A DNA stretch of 64,000 nucleotides from Ianthella basta (GCA_964019415.1 OZ025889.1:457001-521000); one strand, 5' to 3'. Positions 15,226 through 26,879 are shown, counted from the stretch's first letter. Notes: generated from the letters alone by a model not told the origin. Numbers and translations are program-made.

Positions 15226-15791
15226 TGTTAAACACAGCAGAATACAGAGTACTACACTTTGCCAAGTGAAGATCTTCTATATCTTTCCTCATTCTCCAAC
15301 GTAAGCCTTCCTGACCAAACACACTGTAGCCTCGTTGACCCAATGATCCAGCTCTCTGGAAAAGAAGAAGCACATTACTGCAACCATGCCGCGACGCAAG
15401 CAGAGTTCTTGCCTATTTTCGGTCCAAACCTAGGGCTAGCGGCGGCACTGTAGTGCTGGTAAGGTCAGCGCTTCCCCTTCACATTCCATGCAGCACAGAC
15501 CTCCATGTTCGCTTTTGCGATGGCCGCAAAGGTGATAGGTAGTAGTACCTCAACCCCTCAGAAATGGTACAAGATGCAGACACTGAAATGGGAAACAAGT
15601 GTAATTAGCTGTGTAGGTGGGACTGGTGAAACCAGACCAGGCCATCATACTGTCATGTAGTTGGTCTAAACACTCACACTCAGGTGCAGAGTACACTGAT
15701 AATCTAATCAAGTGCGAAAACTATTTTACTGTGTGTAGGCTACACTGGTGAGCCCAAGCCAGCCCCATCCATTCTGTAAATGGAACACGTC

Positions 15792-16031
15792 AGTTGATGA
15801 CATAGCTGAGGCTTACTGGGACAAGGATGAAAGTTTGGCTGACAAGACTGTAGACATGGGAAAGAATGAGATCCGTTTTGCCGTGATGCACCAAAGCACC
15901 ATCATCCAGGCTGCCTTAAGAATCATGAAAGTCGCCAAGAATACAAAGGACATTTGTGAACAGTCTCCAGACTATGAAGCCACTAGAAGCAGCAAGCTGT
16001 TCATCTGTGTGCAGGATTTGCCTCAATACCA
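15792..16031 (+). pseudogene. HD-Cys copy 3, internal fragment
   Basis: Only the middle of the pro-region remains, from VDDIAEAYWD through KLFICVQDLPQY. The signal peptide and the cysteine tail are absent. The 5' side joins repeat-flank sequence and the 3' side joins directly to the TAGCTTTAGCATAAGCATTA flank, so both ends are deletion junctions. No promoter cassette precedes it. Confidence 0.85.
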
Positions 16032-16895
16032 TGGTAGCTTTAGCATAAGCATTAACAACTTAGCATCAAAGAAGCAATCTCCTAGCTTGCTACCAGTATA
16101 TACTCTCAAGAAACTTGAATGCCATGGAGCTCTGGTGTCATCATTATAGTGATCACGCATCCTTAAAGGCAGCTACTCTCTGGAGGCTGCAGGACTGGCT
16201 GTACGGCATATATACCTCAGTCAAAAGACTGGCTATCTATTTTTCTTTTAGCTCAATGACATTATAATTGTGACAATTGGTATATAAAGAAGTTAGTTAG
16301 ACAACTCAAGGCATGTTCAATGTTTGCTAAATACGTAGCCTTAGCTCTTATAAGTCTATATATTCTCATAGGCATATGAGACAGAAGGTTTGTGAAGTGG
16401 TGGAATGGGCAGCTGTTTAATGAACCAAGTCCAATAAGTGCCTAATTGTTTTACTGTCCACAAAGTGCAGACACTGCATGAACCAAGTGTACAAGCAAAT
16501 CTAATTTAGTTGTTGTGTAGGACTGGTAAACCCAGCCAGGGCAGGCCAGTCCCTTTGCAGGATGTGCTAGGTTTACACTCACAGGGTTCAGATAATCTAA
16601 TCCAAGTGGGCAAAGATTTTGCCATGTGGACAGCACTGGTGAGCCCTGGCCACTCCCATCCATTGTGTAAATGGATTACCAGCTGGCAAGGTACAGGTAC
16701 AGGGCTCAGGCACTGAACTGCTAACCAAGTGAACCAAGCAATAACCCCAGTAAACAGGTGCAGGGTGCAGCTGTACAGTGAATACAGAATGAATTAATAC
16801 ACAGTTATTACACTACCCTACAGGATGTTAAAATTTCAATTAACACAACACACATAGTCACATACATAGCCACATGGTCTGGGGCAGGTTTGCTG
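16032..16895. other. Spacer, copy 3 to copy 4
   Basis: A near-duplicate of 12110-12980, consisting of the 3' flank and then the 5' flank of the family. No gene seen. Confidence 0.65.
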
Positions 16896-16901
16896 GAAGG
16901 A

Positions 16902-16909
16902 TATAAAAG
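16902..16909 (+). promoter_or_regulatory. TATA box, HD-Cys copy 4
   Basis: TATAAAAG, 63 bp before the ATG, in the shared cassette. Confidence 0.8.
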
Positions 16910-16964
16910 AGAGCCTCTTCCTTTGCAAGTAACGTACCTTAACAAGTACTTGTCTACATGTATT

Positions 16965-17873
16965 ATGAAGATGTTGTGGGGAATTGCAGTGATACTCGTC
17001 TTCACTGCTGCAAGCGTCAAGGCAGACGATGTGCTCATTGATGTGATGGAAGATGAGCAGCTTGGAGGAGCATACTTCTCCAACACCTCTGATGGCTCCT
17101 GGTACATCAAATTCTCTGCCAAAGTGGAGGGGGAGGAGATTGTATCCGTTTGCGAGATAGTGAGTGTGAATGATGAGGAATTCCACTCAGAATTGACAGA
17201 ACTGAAGTTTCCTTACACAGACAAAGGTAACAGAAAGATTGACCACATGCAGACCAGAGTCGTCAGCTCTGCCAAGGCCGCAGCCCAAGTTCTTGAGAGT
17301 TCTGAGCTTCTTCCTGTAACAGTTGATGACATAGCTGAGGCTTACTGGGACATGGCTGAAAGTTTGGCTGACGAGACTGTAGACATGGGAATGAATGAGA
17401 TTCGTTTTGCTGTAATGTACCACAGCGTCATCATCCAGGCTGCCTTGAGAATCATGAAAGGTGCCAAGAACACGAAGGACATCTGTGAAGTGTCCCCAGA
17501 CTATGAAGCCACTGGAAGCAGCAAGCTTTTTATCTGCATGCAGGACCTGCCTCATATGAAGCACTCACAGGTACCCCAGGAGCGCCAGCAAAGGCAAACC
17601 AGTGATTCTACATCCTGCAGTAGCGGGGGGTGCATTACGTGTTGTCAATTTCCATCTAGTTGTTCTTCTAGCTATAGGCTATGCTGTAATAGGAAATATG
17701 GTCGTGGATTACAGGGAACGGATTGGGGATGCTGCTCTAACTATCCAGGTCTGTGTTGTTATGCAAGCGATAGTTGCTACAATCATGACAGAGAATGCAC
17801 TTGTTGTGAACCATGGCATTGTGGGCCGCTATGTAGATGTGACTCTCATTGCCCACCAAGCAGCAAGTGCTAG
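16965..17873 (+). CDS. Secreted cysteine-rich HD-Cys precursor, copy 4
   Basis: Single exon, 302 residues, 20 cysteines in the tail. The signal peptide and pro-region follow the family. The first part of the tail equals copy 2 (SCSSGGCITCC ... CCSNYPGLCCYAS), but its end (CCEPWHCGPLCRCDSHC) matches copy 5 instead, so the gene is a mosaic. The HD core reads CYNHDRECTCC. An out-of-frame ATG at 16958 precedes the chosen start, which is the first ATG leading into MKMLWG. The residue run DETVDMGMNE differs from most copies (KKTADMGKNE). Confidence 0.85.
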   Translation: MKMLWGIAVILVFTAASVKADDVLIDVMEDEQLGGAYFSNTSDGSWYIKFSAKVEGEEIVSVCEIVSVNDEEFHSELTELKFPYTDKGNRKIDHMQTRVVSSAKAAAQVLESSELLPVTVDDIAEAYWDMAESLADETVDMGMNEIRFAVMYHSVIIQAALRIMKGAKNTKDICEVSPDYEATGSSKLFICMQDLPHMKHSQVPQERQQRQTSDSTSCSSGGCITCCQFPSSCSSSYRLCCNRKYGRGLQGTDWGCCSNYPGLCCYASDSCYNHDRECTCCEPWHCGPLCRCDSHCPPSSKC

Positions 17874-18081
17874 GCACCAGAGAGTATACACTCCTCTTGT
17901 GTGAACATGATGAAGAGAATAACTGTTTGTAACAATTTCTTCTCATCTAAAGGAATATTTTGTAGTTCCAAGTTTGACCACAATTAAGCATTCTTTCATA
18001 TTGTTATGCTCTCACACACATTATCAGTTAACTGATGTGTGATTCCATGCATGCAAGCTTGACTACAAATGTACTTCATTT

Positions 18082-18918
18082 TTGCTACTTATGTCAATCA
18101 ATTAATCAATCAATGCACATGAGGGTTTTATCTCCCATGTGGGAGGTCGCCCTAATACAACAGGAGTTTGTAGAAAATAATGTCATAACTCAGTTTATAA
18201 TATATAAAGTTAAGCAAAATTATTAGTCCACCTCATTCTAGGTCTTCCTCGAGGGCGCTTTCCTGGAACCTCACCATCATACACCATCTTCGTCACTCTA
18301 CCGTTGCTCATCTCTTCTAATCTTTGCTTCCACTTCTGCTGCCGTCTATTTACAAGATCCAAAACTCCCTTCTGCCTCAATCTGCCCCTAAGATCCACGT
18401 TCCTTATTCTCTCTAACCTTGATACCCCTTCTATCCATCTTAACACTCTCATTTGTGTAGCCTGTATTCTTCCCTTATGTCTTGCTTGCAGTGCCCATGC
18501 TTCACACCCGTAAGTCAGCGTGGGAACCACCGTAGCATTCACCACCCTCAGTTTTGTCCCCTTTGTCAATTCCTTCCTTCCCAACACTGTGCTTCCAATT
18601 GCCCCCACCATCCTCGACTCCATTCCTATTCTCTGCTTCACCTCACTGTCCATACTCCCATCACTACTGACCATTGTCCCAAGGTACTTCATCTCCTTTA
18701 CTTGTTCCACTCTCTCACCCTTAGCTTTGACATTACACACCTCATACTTTCTTCCAACTCTCATAACCCTCGTCTTTTGCCAGTTCGCCTTCATTCCCCA
18801 TTCATCCAATCTCTCATTCAGCTCCTGCAAATTGTATTGTAGTGCTTTCTCAGTCTCTGCCAGCATCACCAGGTCATCTGCAAATAATAATACCTCCAAC
18901 TGCCCTTGCTACTTATGT
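18082..18918 (-). mobile_element. 5'-truncated LINE with 13-bp target-site duplication
   Basis: The frame 18210-18899 encodes the end of a non-LTR reverse transcriptase: LLFADDLVMLAE (catalytic Asp pair), the thumb region, and a C-terminus with GKRPRGRPRMRW. It has no stop for 229 residues, but the 5' part is missing. The 3' tail at the left ends in ATTG tetranucleotides. The insert is bounded by TTGCTACTTATGT at 18082-18094 and 18906-18918. The same site is uninterrupted after copy 2, near 14157-14170. Clade not assigned. Confidence 0.9.
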
Positions 18919-18919
18919 T

Positions 18920-19560
18920 CTCACATTATATCAGTCCGATGGCATAATAGCATGCTTTCAAGTTTGATTTCCACAATTATGATGGCACAAGAAATATGGC
19001 ATCCCTGTGTCAATATGGCATGGCATCCTTAGGACATACATGTTTGACCCCTTGCTTATAAGTTATAGGAAACACTGAGTCCTGAATGTGAAGCAGCCTA
19101 GGAAAATTGGCACCCATGGTAAGGTGTCACCTCTGTCTGTGAAAGAATTTCGAAGGTAGGCTGTCATTATAGTGGAGATATACATATATTCATTCAGATC
19201 CAACCCAATTGATTAGGATTTGACGTTTTGGCTGTAGCATGCAGCCTGCTCAGAGTACAATCAAACAGAATGAAAAACTGAGAAGACTACACAAACAAAA
19301 TGAATCTTACACCTATCATTCACTGTCATTCCTTATGTGTCACATCACCAGTTCTAGGCTCTGAATCTCATCTTGATTGTTGCCTTCAAATAGGACTCTT
19401 CTAGGTGATTACAGGTGGACAAGGATGATTCCATGCTTCATGCAGCCATAATCATGGCGCCACATTCATGAAGCTGACCTGAGACTGACCAGCACACCAA
19501 ATTATCAGGAATATAGCACACTTGGTTAGTAACAAGCACATGTTGTGCAGCGCAATATAA
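18920..19560. other. 3' flank of copy 4 with Penelope-like terminal remnant
   Basis: Matches the region after copy 2 (14178-14640), including a GACGTTTTGGCTGTAGCATG segment near 19214 that resembles a Penelope-like element end. No gene. Confidence 0.6.
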
Positions 19561-19689
19561 TCAAATTAAATATTAAAATATAATTTATTTATTATGCCAG
19601 GTTGCGAATATGTATACATTCAGAAAGGAAGATAAACAACATTCAATTAAAATAATGTACCACAAATTCAATTTCTGGTGCACATTCAT

Positions 19690-21380
19690 TGAATGCGTTC
19701 ACTTACAGGTATTGCTGTAGGTCATGCATGTCTGGTGTGGTCCATGAGAAGTGCTCTGTGGAGTCATCCACCGCTGGATACAGGTACGCCTTCATCACCT
19801 GCTCATCAGGGAAGGAGGGTGGGAGGGAGAGGAGGGGAAGGGAGGGGCATGCATTATGACATCACTTCGGATAAGCAATTGTAGGAATTCATTTGATCTC
19901 CATTTTGACCACACCCATTGAAGCATCACCACGCCCCCTCTCTCCCTCAACCCACCAATTTCCTCTGTCTGCCAGTGAGTCTCTTGTCAGCAGCCGACAG
20001 CTGGGACCCCGCCTCATGCCACGCCCTACAGAGATGAACGCCACCACATCACACCAGCAGCGTAAGAACACCAACACAGGCAGTCATATTCTGTATTGAA
20101 CATTATGTAAAAGGATGGAAGGGAAGTGTGTGCATATGTTGTGAATGTCAATCTTCTTATGTAAACTAGTTGTGCACAATGTGTTCTGCAGATGCCAGCC
20201 GACTCACAAAATGTCATGAACAAAGTCCCATGTACAGACACTATAGCAAGCATGGTAGGCTACTGTCCATGGAAGTGTAAGAGCCCTGGGGCTATTGCAG
20301 ACTGACACAGCGATGAGTGATAAGTGCTTATCACATGTTGTTGTACTGTCACTTGTTTACACTCATTGTGAAAGATAACACTAAGTGACCCCCACCATTA
20401 GTGAGATAAGTGAGTATCTGATCACTGGTTGCCATCATTAGGGCTTGTTGCCCCCCAGCCTCCTGAGACACCATTGGTGTAGAAGGCTGATTGGTGTAAA
20501 CTTTCCAGTGATTAATCTTTGTCACCCAATCCTCAGCAGTGGATCATTTGCTACAAATTGTCCTCTATAAGTGAGTATCTGTTTGTTGGCTTTTGTCAAC
20601 TACCCATCTAAATGGCTATGGGACCTGTTGGTTGCTCACCATGTACGTATGTGCTGGAGTATAGTAAGTGGGTAAATGGGTGTTGTCTGACTGAAGAACT
20701 CACCTACAGTACACTATAATTACTCCAACACTTAGTGGACTTACTGGCAGAGAATGTCTGCGGACAACAACCAACTCAAGTGACATTGTGTGTGGTAGTC
20801 TGGTCCCTGCTGGCCTCTTACTGTGTGTACTGTAATACTATCATGACATGCACAGTGCCTGTGAGAGCCCAGGGAGTATACAACACAGCATGAGTAAGAG
20901 CCCCAGTCAGTCTAACACATGATGACAGAGTGGCAGTAAGAGCCCCAGTCAGTCTAACACATGATGACAGAGTGGCAGTAAGAGCCCCAGTCAGTCTAAC
21001 ACATGATGACAGAGTGACAGTAAGAGCCCCAGTCAGTCTAACATAACACATGATGACAGAATGGCAGTAAGAGCCCCAGTCAGTCTAACACATGATGACA
21101 GAATGGCAGTAAGAGCCCCAGTCAGTCTAACACATGATGACAGAATGGCAGTAAGAGCCCCAGTCAGTCTAACACATGATGACAGAATGGCAGTAAGAGC
21201 CCCAGTCAGTCTAACACATGATGACAGAATGGCAGTAAGAGCCCCAAGGGCAATACATATACATACATACCTAAACTTGTGAAGTACTTGTAACCCTTCC
21301 CTGGGAAAGTCCCTCCAAACCTCTAACGCCGTGACAACCCCAACATCCTGCACTCCCTCACCTTCATACACATTCACACT
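19690..21380 (-). pseudogene. ERCC5 3' duplicon A (broken)
   Basis: Minus-strand remains of ERCC5 exon 12 (~19700-19835), exon 11 (~19966-20035) and the second half of exon 10 (~21270-21375, reading GVQDVGVVTALEVWRDFP). The last two exons and everything upstream of exon 10 are missing. The intron between exons 11 and 10 has a 42-bp minisatellite. Missense changes relative to the intact gene at 38955-44724 and the missing parts show it is dead. Confidence 0.9.
20880..21250. repeat. 42-bp minisatellite in ERCC5 duplicon A
   Basis: About nine units of CAGTAAGAGCCCCAGTCAGT plus CTAACACATGATGACAGA... The intact ERCC5 intron has about one diverged unit (40520-40600); duplicon B has about four (33800-33955). 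Confidence 0.9.
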
Positions 21381-21399
21381 GTTGAATTCTTGTTACAGT

Positions 21400-22420
21400 T
21401 TATTTACCCTTGCCACAATCCTTTCTCTGTATTTTCGGGTAAAAACAACGTTTTAACACTGCACGGACGGGTGACGCCGACCAATCACGTACAGTGTGGT
21501 TGTTTGGTGACACCTGGACGCTGCCCAGTGCTGCTGATGAGGAGTGGAATTCTCTGAAAAGGCCTTCCAGCACAGTGGCAAACCTACAACCTTTCGTCAA
21601 CCTGTATGCAGAGGTAAGTATACCTTTTCTTGTCAAATCAGTTCCATATATAATGCGTGATTCCACATTTAACAATTTAAAATGTACCAAATTGCAATTA
21701 TTGCTGCATTTTGCAGAATAAGTATTTCCCAAACCCTGCATGCCATGGACTGGCATGACTGCAAGTGCTCCTGCATTGTCTGTTGGTACTGTCTCTGCTG
21801 TTGTGAATTATGCAACTCTCATTAATTGCCAGAGTGCATGCTAGCACCAGAGAGAGTGCTCAAAGCCATAATATAATCATTTGGACACAGACATTGCGAA
21901 ATGTATTAGTGGAATGAGCATGCACCTGTTTTGAAATGGAATGAGCAGCCATTGATTGTGAAATGAACCAAGTACCTAATTGATTTACATTCCAGTAAGC
22001 AGTCACAAGGCAAATCTTATTCACTTGTTTGGGTGGGACTCATGAACCCATCCAGGGCAGGCAGCCCCAAACTGGGCATGATGCACTAGGTTTACACTCA
22101 CAGGGTTCAGATAATCTAATCCAACTGTAAACATATTTTGGTATACTGGTGAGCCCTGGCCACTCCCATCCATTGTGTAAATGGATTACCAGCTGGTAAG
22201 GTACAGGTACAGGGCTGGGGCACTGAACTGCAGACCAAGTGAACCATGCAATAACCCCAGTAAACAGGTGCAGGGTGCAGCTATACAGAGAATACATACA
22301 ATGAATTAATACACAGTTATTACACTACCCTACAGGATGTTATAATTTCAATTTACACTGCATGCACATGTGCACATAGTCACATACATAGCCGCATGGT
22401 CTAGGGCAGGTTTGCTGGAA
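21400..22420. other. Spacer before copy 5
   Basis: From 21494 an open segment reads WLFGDTWTLPSAADEEWNSL and ends at a good donor (GAG-GTAAGT, 21613). It might be an orphan exon of an unknown gene; no partner exon was found. From ~21930 the HD-Cys 5' flank resumes. Confidence 0.35.
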
Positions 22421-22424
22421 GGAT

Positions 22425-22432
22425 ATAAATAA
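22425..22432 (+). promoter_or_regulatory. TATA box, HD-Cys copy 5
   Basis: Variant TATAAATA, 59 bp before the ATG; other copies have TATAAAAG. Confidence 0.75.
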
Positions 22433-22483
22433 GAGCCTCTTCCTTTGCAAGTAGCCTACCTTAACCAGTGCTTGTCTACACGT

Positions 22484-23374
22484 ATGATGAAGATGTTGTG
22501 GGGAATCACAGTGATACTCGTCTTCACTGCTGCAAGTGTCAAGGCAGATGATGTGCTCATTGATGTGATGGAAGATGAGCAGCTTGGAGGAGCATACTTC
22601 TCCAACACCTCTGATGGCTCCTGGTACATCAAATTCTCAGCCAAGGTGGAGGGGGAGGAGATTGCATCTGTTTGTGAGATAGTGAGTGCGAATGACAAGG
22701 AATTTCAAGCAGAATTGACAGAACTGAAGTTTCCTTACACAGACAAAAGCAACAGAAAGATTGACCACATGCAGACCAGAGTCGTCAGCTCTGCCAGAGC
22801 CACAGCCCAAGTTCTTGAGAGTTCTGAGTTTCTTCCCGCAACAATTGATGACATAGCTGAGGCTTACTGGGACATGGCTGATAGTTTGTCTGACAAGACT
22901 GTAGACATGGGAATGAATGAAATCCGTTTTGCTGTGATGTACCACAGCGTCATCATCCAGGCTGCCTTGAGAATCATGAAAGGTGCCAAGAACATGAAGG
23001 ACATCTGTGAAGTGTCTCCAAACTATGAAGCCACTGGAAGTAGCTCACTGTTTGTCTGTGCACAGGACCTGCCTCATCGGAAGCATTCATTGGTAACCCA
23101 GGAGCCTCGGCGACGATTTGACCGTCAAATATCCTGCTGGTCTGGGTATTGTCATCCGCACTGTCGTGCAAGTATTCGTCAATACTGTAATGCTAAATGT
23201 GGTGGCGGATTGCAGGGAAGTGATCCGGGATGCTGTAGTAACTACCCAGGGCTGTGTTGTCTTGCAAACAGTTTTTGTGCATGGCATGACGGAGAATGCA
23301 CTTGTTGTGGACCGTGGCATTGTGGGCCGCTTTGCAGGTGTGCGTCTCATTGCCCGCCAAGCCGAAAGTGCTAG
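22484..23374 (+). CDS. Secreted cysteine-rich HD-Cys precursor, copy 5
   Basis: Single exon, 296 residues, 18 cysteines in the tail. Signal MMKMLWGITVILVF; pro-region as in the family, but with NDKEFQAELTE and SDKTVDMGMNE. A PRRRFDR site precedes a five-cysteine block (ISCWSGYCHPHC, QYCNAKC), then CCSNYPGLCCLANSFC, the core CAWHDGECTCC, and the end GPWHCGPLCRC. Aspartate and histidine of the core are kept. The tail opening is shared with copy 7 and the ending with copy 4. Confidence 0.85.
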   Translation: MMKMLWGITVILVFTAASVKADDVLIDVMEDEQLGGAYFSNTSDGSWYIKFSAKVEGEEIASVCEIVSANDKEFQAELTELKFPYTDKSNRKIDHMQTRVVSSARATAQVLESSEFLPATIDDIAEAYWDMADSLSDKTVDMGMNEIRFAVMYHSVIIQAALRIMKGAKNMKDICEVSPNYEATGSSSLFVCAQDLPHRKHSLVTQEPRRRFDRQISCWSGYCHPHCRASIRQYCNAKCGGGLQGSDPGCCSNYPGLCCLANSFCAWHDGECTCCGPWHCGPLCRCASHCPPSRKC

Positions 23375-23399
23375 AGATATCGATCCTAGGCACCAGAGA

Positions 23400-24840
23400 A
23401 TAAGTCCCACTTGTGTGGACTGTGTGGCTTCTCAAACTAAGAACACAGTGTAGTTCCAAGTTTGACAGCATACATGCATACATACTAAATTTCCTTCCAC
23501 TACATTTTCCACACAATCAGTCATAATTTCACATTTGACTGAATGTGATTCTCTTTGCTCTCATATGTACGCTCAATATATTCCAAATGTGACCATGCAC
23601 AGTGCGTATAATTTTGCACGTCTTTGAGCACTGTGAAAAGTGAATAACTAGCATTGCCCTTACCTATAGGCCTGCTGCATACAGTGAGTCAAATGCTGGC
23701 TAGAGCATGAAAGGTATAGCTGCTATGATGACAGTGAAACATTGGCCAATAACCTGAAGATGAAGGAAACAGCTGCAGTGGTGGTCAGCCGTAAAAATGG
23801 GAATCAAAAGGAGAGCTCTGTGTGCAGATACTTGCTCCATGAAAACAATTAGACAGCTGACGACTCTGACCCTTGGAGAACTTTCCCAGTTCGCTCTTTG
23901 TATACAGTCACTGAGTGAGCATTTGCAATTGGTGCTGTAGTTTGGCCAGCTGGAGTATGTGCAAACAGTTTAAATGAACTAACAACCATGCCTAATTGTA
24001 TGCACGTGGGCTTGGCACATGGTATAATTACAAATAGCCATAAGCACACATCGTGCAGTGCAATGAGAACAATAATCTATCAGTACAATGCGTGTTGTGA
24101 ATGTGGTCACATCCAGGAAACAAGATGAACAACCATTAAATGTACCAGCATGTACTGGTATAATGAGAGTTACATTAATTTTACAGTTTACCTCAGAGAC
24201 AATGCAGCAAACACGACATGAGCAATATTGCTATCATGCCAGTGGCTATGGCAATCTAGTACTCTTTGGAAACTTTAATGTCAGTTGTAGTGTCATCATT
24301 GGTAAAAACACTTGCAAAACGGAAACAATTCTCTGGATAGGTGATGCAGGAGAAGCCACCGGTTGGGCAGTTCAAGGCATGCTCAATGCTGAATGGCTTT
24401 CTATGCCCATGATCCACCATACAGGACACAAGCTCTTGTGAAACAGTGGCACGAGCATGCAGCTGTTGATATGAACAGGCCCCACCAAGTGCCTAATCAA
24501 TTCGCTGTCTTTACATTGTCACAAGCTCTTAATGACAGGTGAACCCAGGGCCAGCACCCAGGGCATACCTAGTTGCATGGTTTACAGACCAGTGAACACT
24601 CACAGGGTTCAGATAATCTAATTCAGGTATGAACATAACTTTGCTGTGTAGGCAGCACTGGTGAACCCAGCCAGCCATCACATAGCTGTACAAACAGATT
24701 ACCAGCTGGCAAGGCACAAGGTACAAGCACTGAACTGGGAGCCAAGTGAAAGAGGAATGACCTCCGTAAAACAGACCAGTAATCAATTAATACAATATTT
24801 TATACTACTGTATATATATATATACAGGTTGATGGTCTAG
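23400..24840. other. Spacer, copy 5 to copy 6
   Basis: Flank sequences of the family (e.g. GGTTCAGATAATCTAAT at ~24607). No coding exon is supported. Confidence 0.6.
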
Positions 24841-24920
24841 AGCAAGTTTGCTGGAAGGATATATATAGAGGGCATCGTCCTGCACAAGTAGCCTACCTTA
24901 ACCAGCGCTTGTCTACACGT

Positions 24921-25190
24921 ATGATGAAGATGTTGTGGGGAATTGCAGTGATACTCGTCTTCACTACTGCAAGCATCAAGGCAGACGATGTGCTCATTGA
25001 TGTGATGGAAGATGAAGACTGGAGACCTGGGACAAACAAGGTCTGTTTTGCCGTGATGTACCACAGCGTCATCATCCAGGCTGCCTTGAGAATCATGAAA
25101 GGTGCCAAGAATACAAAGGACATCTGTGAAGTATCCCCTGACTATGAGGCCACTGGAAGCTGTACTGTGTATGCATTGAGCCTCTTTTAA
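24921..25190 (+). pseudogene. HD-Cys copy 6, internally deleted
   Basis: The signal peptide and the first ~15 pro-region residues (DVLIDVMEDE) join directly to DWRPGTNKVCFAVMYHS, removing about 110 residues. After DYEATGS the frame runs into CTVYALSLF and stops, so the whole cysteine tail is absent. The TATA box is also degenerate (TATATATA). It could still encode a 90-residue secreted peptide, but decay is the simpler reading. Confidence 0.85.
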
Positions 25191-25199
25191 ATACAAAAA

Positions 25200-25840
25200 T
25201 ACAATAGCTCGGATCATTTATACATTATGATGATCCCATGGCATCTTGAGCTCATTGGATTAATGTATATTATATGTTATATATATAGCTTCCCATAATG
25301 ATATTCATGAAGCTTACACAGCTTTGCAAGCTAGAGCTAGACACAGATGATGCAAATATAGCAGCACAAACAGAATTAAAACCAAGTCCACCAAGTGCTT
25401 AATTGATTTACTGTCCAGGAAACAGTGGTGCAGACATTGAAAGTGAACCAAGTGCAAATCTTAATTAGCTGTGTGGGTGGGACTGGTGAACCCAAGACCA
25501 GTCCTGGCCCACATGACATTAGGTAATCGGTTTATACAATCTAATACAAAGTCACAGGGTACAGTTAATCTAATTCAAGTGTGAAAATATGCTGCACTGG
25601 TTAACCAGCTAGCCATATCACATTACAAAATGGAATGCCAGCTGGCAGCATGCAGCCACTGAACTGAGCTGCAAACCACATGACAGAAGCCGTTAGCACT
25701 GTAAACATGGGCAGGATGCAGCTTTACAGTGAATATGACGAATTAATACATAATACACTACCCTCTACAGACATAATAAGAATTCACTAACACTGTACAC
25801 ACATGTCACATTTATATGTAGCCCATGGTCTATAGGGAAG
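25200..25840. other. Spacer, copy 6 to copy 7
   Basis: Nearly the same as 29090-29660 upstream of copy 9, so copies 7 and 9 share a recent duplication unit. No gene. Confidence 0.65.
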
Positions 25841-25846
25841 AAAGGA

Positions 25847-25854
25847 TATAAAAG
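25847..25854 (+). promoter_or_regulatory. TATA box, HD-Cys copy 7
   Basis: TATAAAAG, 60 bp before the ATG. The preceding cassette is shortened to TATAGGGAAGAAAGGA, as in copy 9. Confidence 0.8.
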
Positions 25855-25906
25855 AGAGGATCACCCTGCACAAGTAGCTTTCCTTAACCAGTGCTTGTCT
25901 ACACGT

Positions 25907-26797
25907 ATGATGAAGATGTTGTTGGGAATTGCAGTGATACTCATCTTCACTTCTGCAAGTGTCATGGCAGATGATGTGCTCATTGATGTGATGGAAGATG
26001 AGCAGCTTGGAGGAGCATACTTCTCAAACACTTCTGATGGCTCCTGGTACATCAAATTCTCTGCCAAAGTGGATGGGGAGGAGATTGTATCCATTTGTGA
26101 GATAGTGAGCGCGGATGATGAGGAATTCCATGCAGAATTGACAGAACTGAAGTTTCCTTACACAGACAAAGGCAACAGAAAGATTGACCACATGCAGACC
26201 AGAGTCGTCAGCTCTGCCAGAGACACAGCCCAAGTTCTTGAGAGTTCTGAGCTTCTTCCTGCAGCAGTTGATGACATAGCTGACGCTTTCTGGGACATGG
26301 CTGACAGTCTGGCCAAGAAGACTGCAGACATGGGAAAGAATGAAATTCGTTTTGCCGTGATGTACCACAGCGTCATCATTCAGGCTGCCTTGAGAATCAT
26401 GAAAGGTGCCAAGAACACGAAGGACATCTGTGAAGTGTCCCCAGACTATGAGGCCACTGGAAGCAGCTCACTGTTCATCTGTGTGCAGGACCTGCCTCAT
26501 CTGAAGCATTCATTGATAACCCAGGAACCTCGGCGACGATTTGACCGTCAATTAGCCTGCTGGGGGTATTGCCTTCCAAATTGTCGTGCAAGTATTCGTC
26601 AGTACTGTAATGCCAATTGTGGTGACGGGTTGCAGGGAAGTGATTGGGGATGCTGTAGTAACTACCCAGGGCTGTGTTGTCTTGCAAACAGATTATGTCG
26701 ATGGCATGATGAAGCTTGCACCTGCTGTGCCCACTGGTGGTGTCTCTGGGGATGCAAATGTGACTCTCACTGCCCGCCAAGTTTTGATTGTGACTGA
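25907..26797 (+). CDS. Secreted cysteine-rich HD-Cys precursor, copy 7
   Basis: Single exon, 296 residues, 18 cysteines in the tail. Signal MMKMLLGIAVILIF...; pro-region typical. PRRRFDR site; tail opening CWGYCLPNCRASIRQYC as in copy 5; core CRWHDEACTCC; ending CAHWWCLWGCKCDSHC as in copy 1. It is therefore a mosaic of the copy 5 and copy 1 types. Ends SFDCD. Immediate neighbours are pseudogene copies on both sides. Confidence 0.85.
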   Translation: MMKMLLGIAVILIFTSASVMADDVLIDVMEDEQLGGAYFSNTSDGSWYIKFSAKVDGEEIVSICEIVSADDEEFHAELTELKFPYTDKGNRKIDHMQTRVVSSARDTAQVLESSELLPAAVDDIADAFWDMADSLAKKTADMGKNEIRFAVMYHSVIIQAALRIMKGAKNTKDICEVSPDYEATGSSSLFICVQDLPHLKHSLITQEPRRRFDRQLACWGYCLPNCRASIRQYCNANCGDGLQGSDWGCCSNYPGLCCLANRLCRWHDEACTCCAHWWCLWGCKCDSHCPPSFDCD

Positions 26798-26879
26798 GCC
26801 GGGTACTAGAAAGTACAATCCACTTGTGAGGACATGTAGTAAAGGACAATTATTTGAAACTGTTTTCTTATTTGTCATT

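Noticed and set aside
20818-21377. Minus-strand frame of RLTGALTA repeats
   Set aside because: Created by the 42-bp minisatellite; the only real coding trace is the ERCC5 exon 10 remnant at its end.
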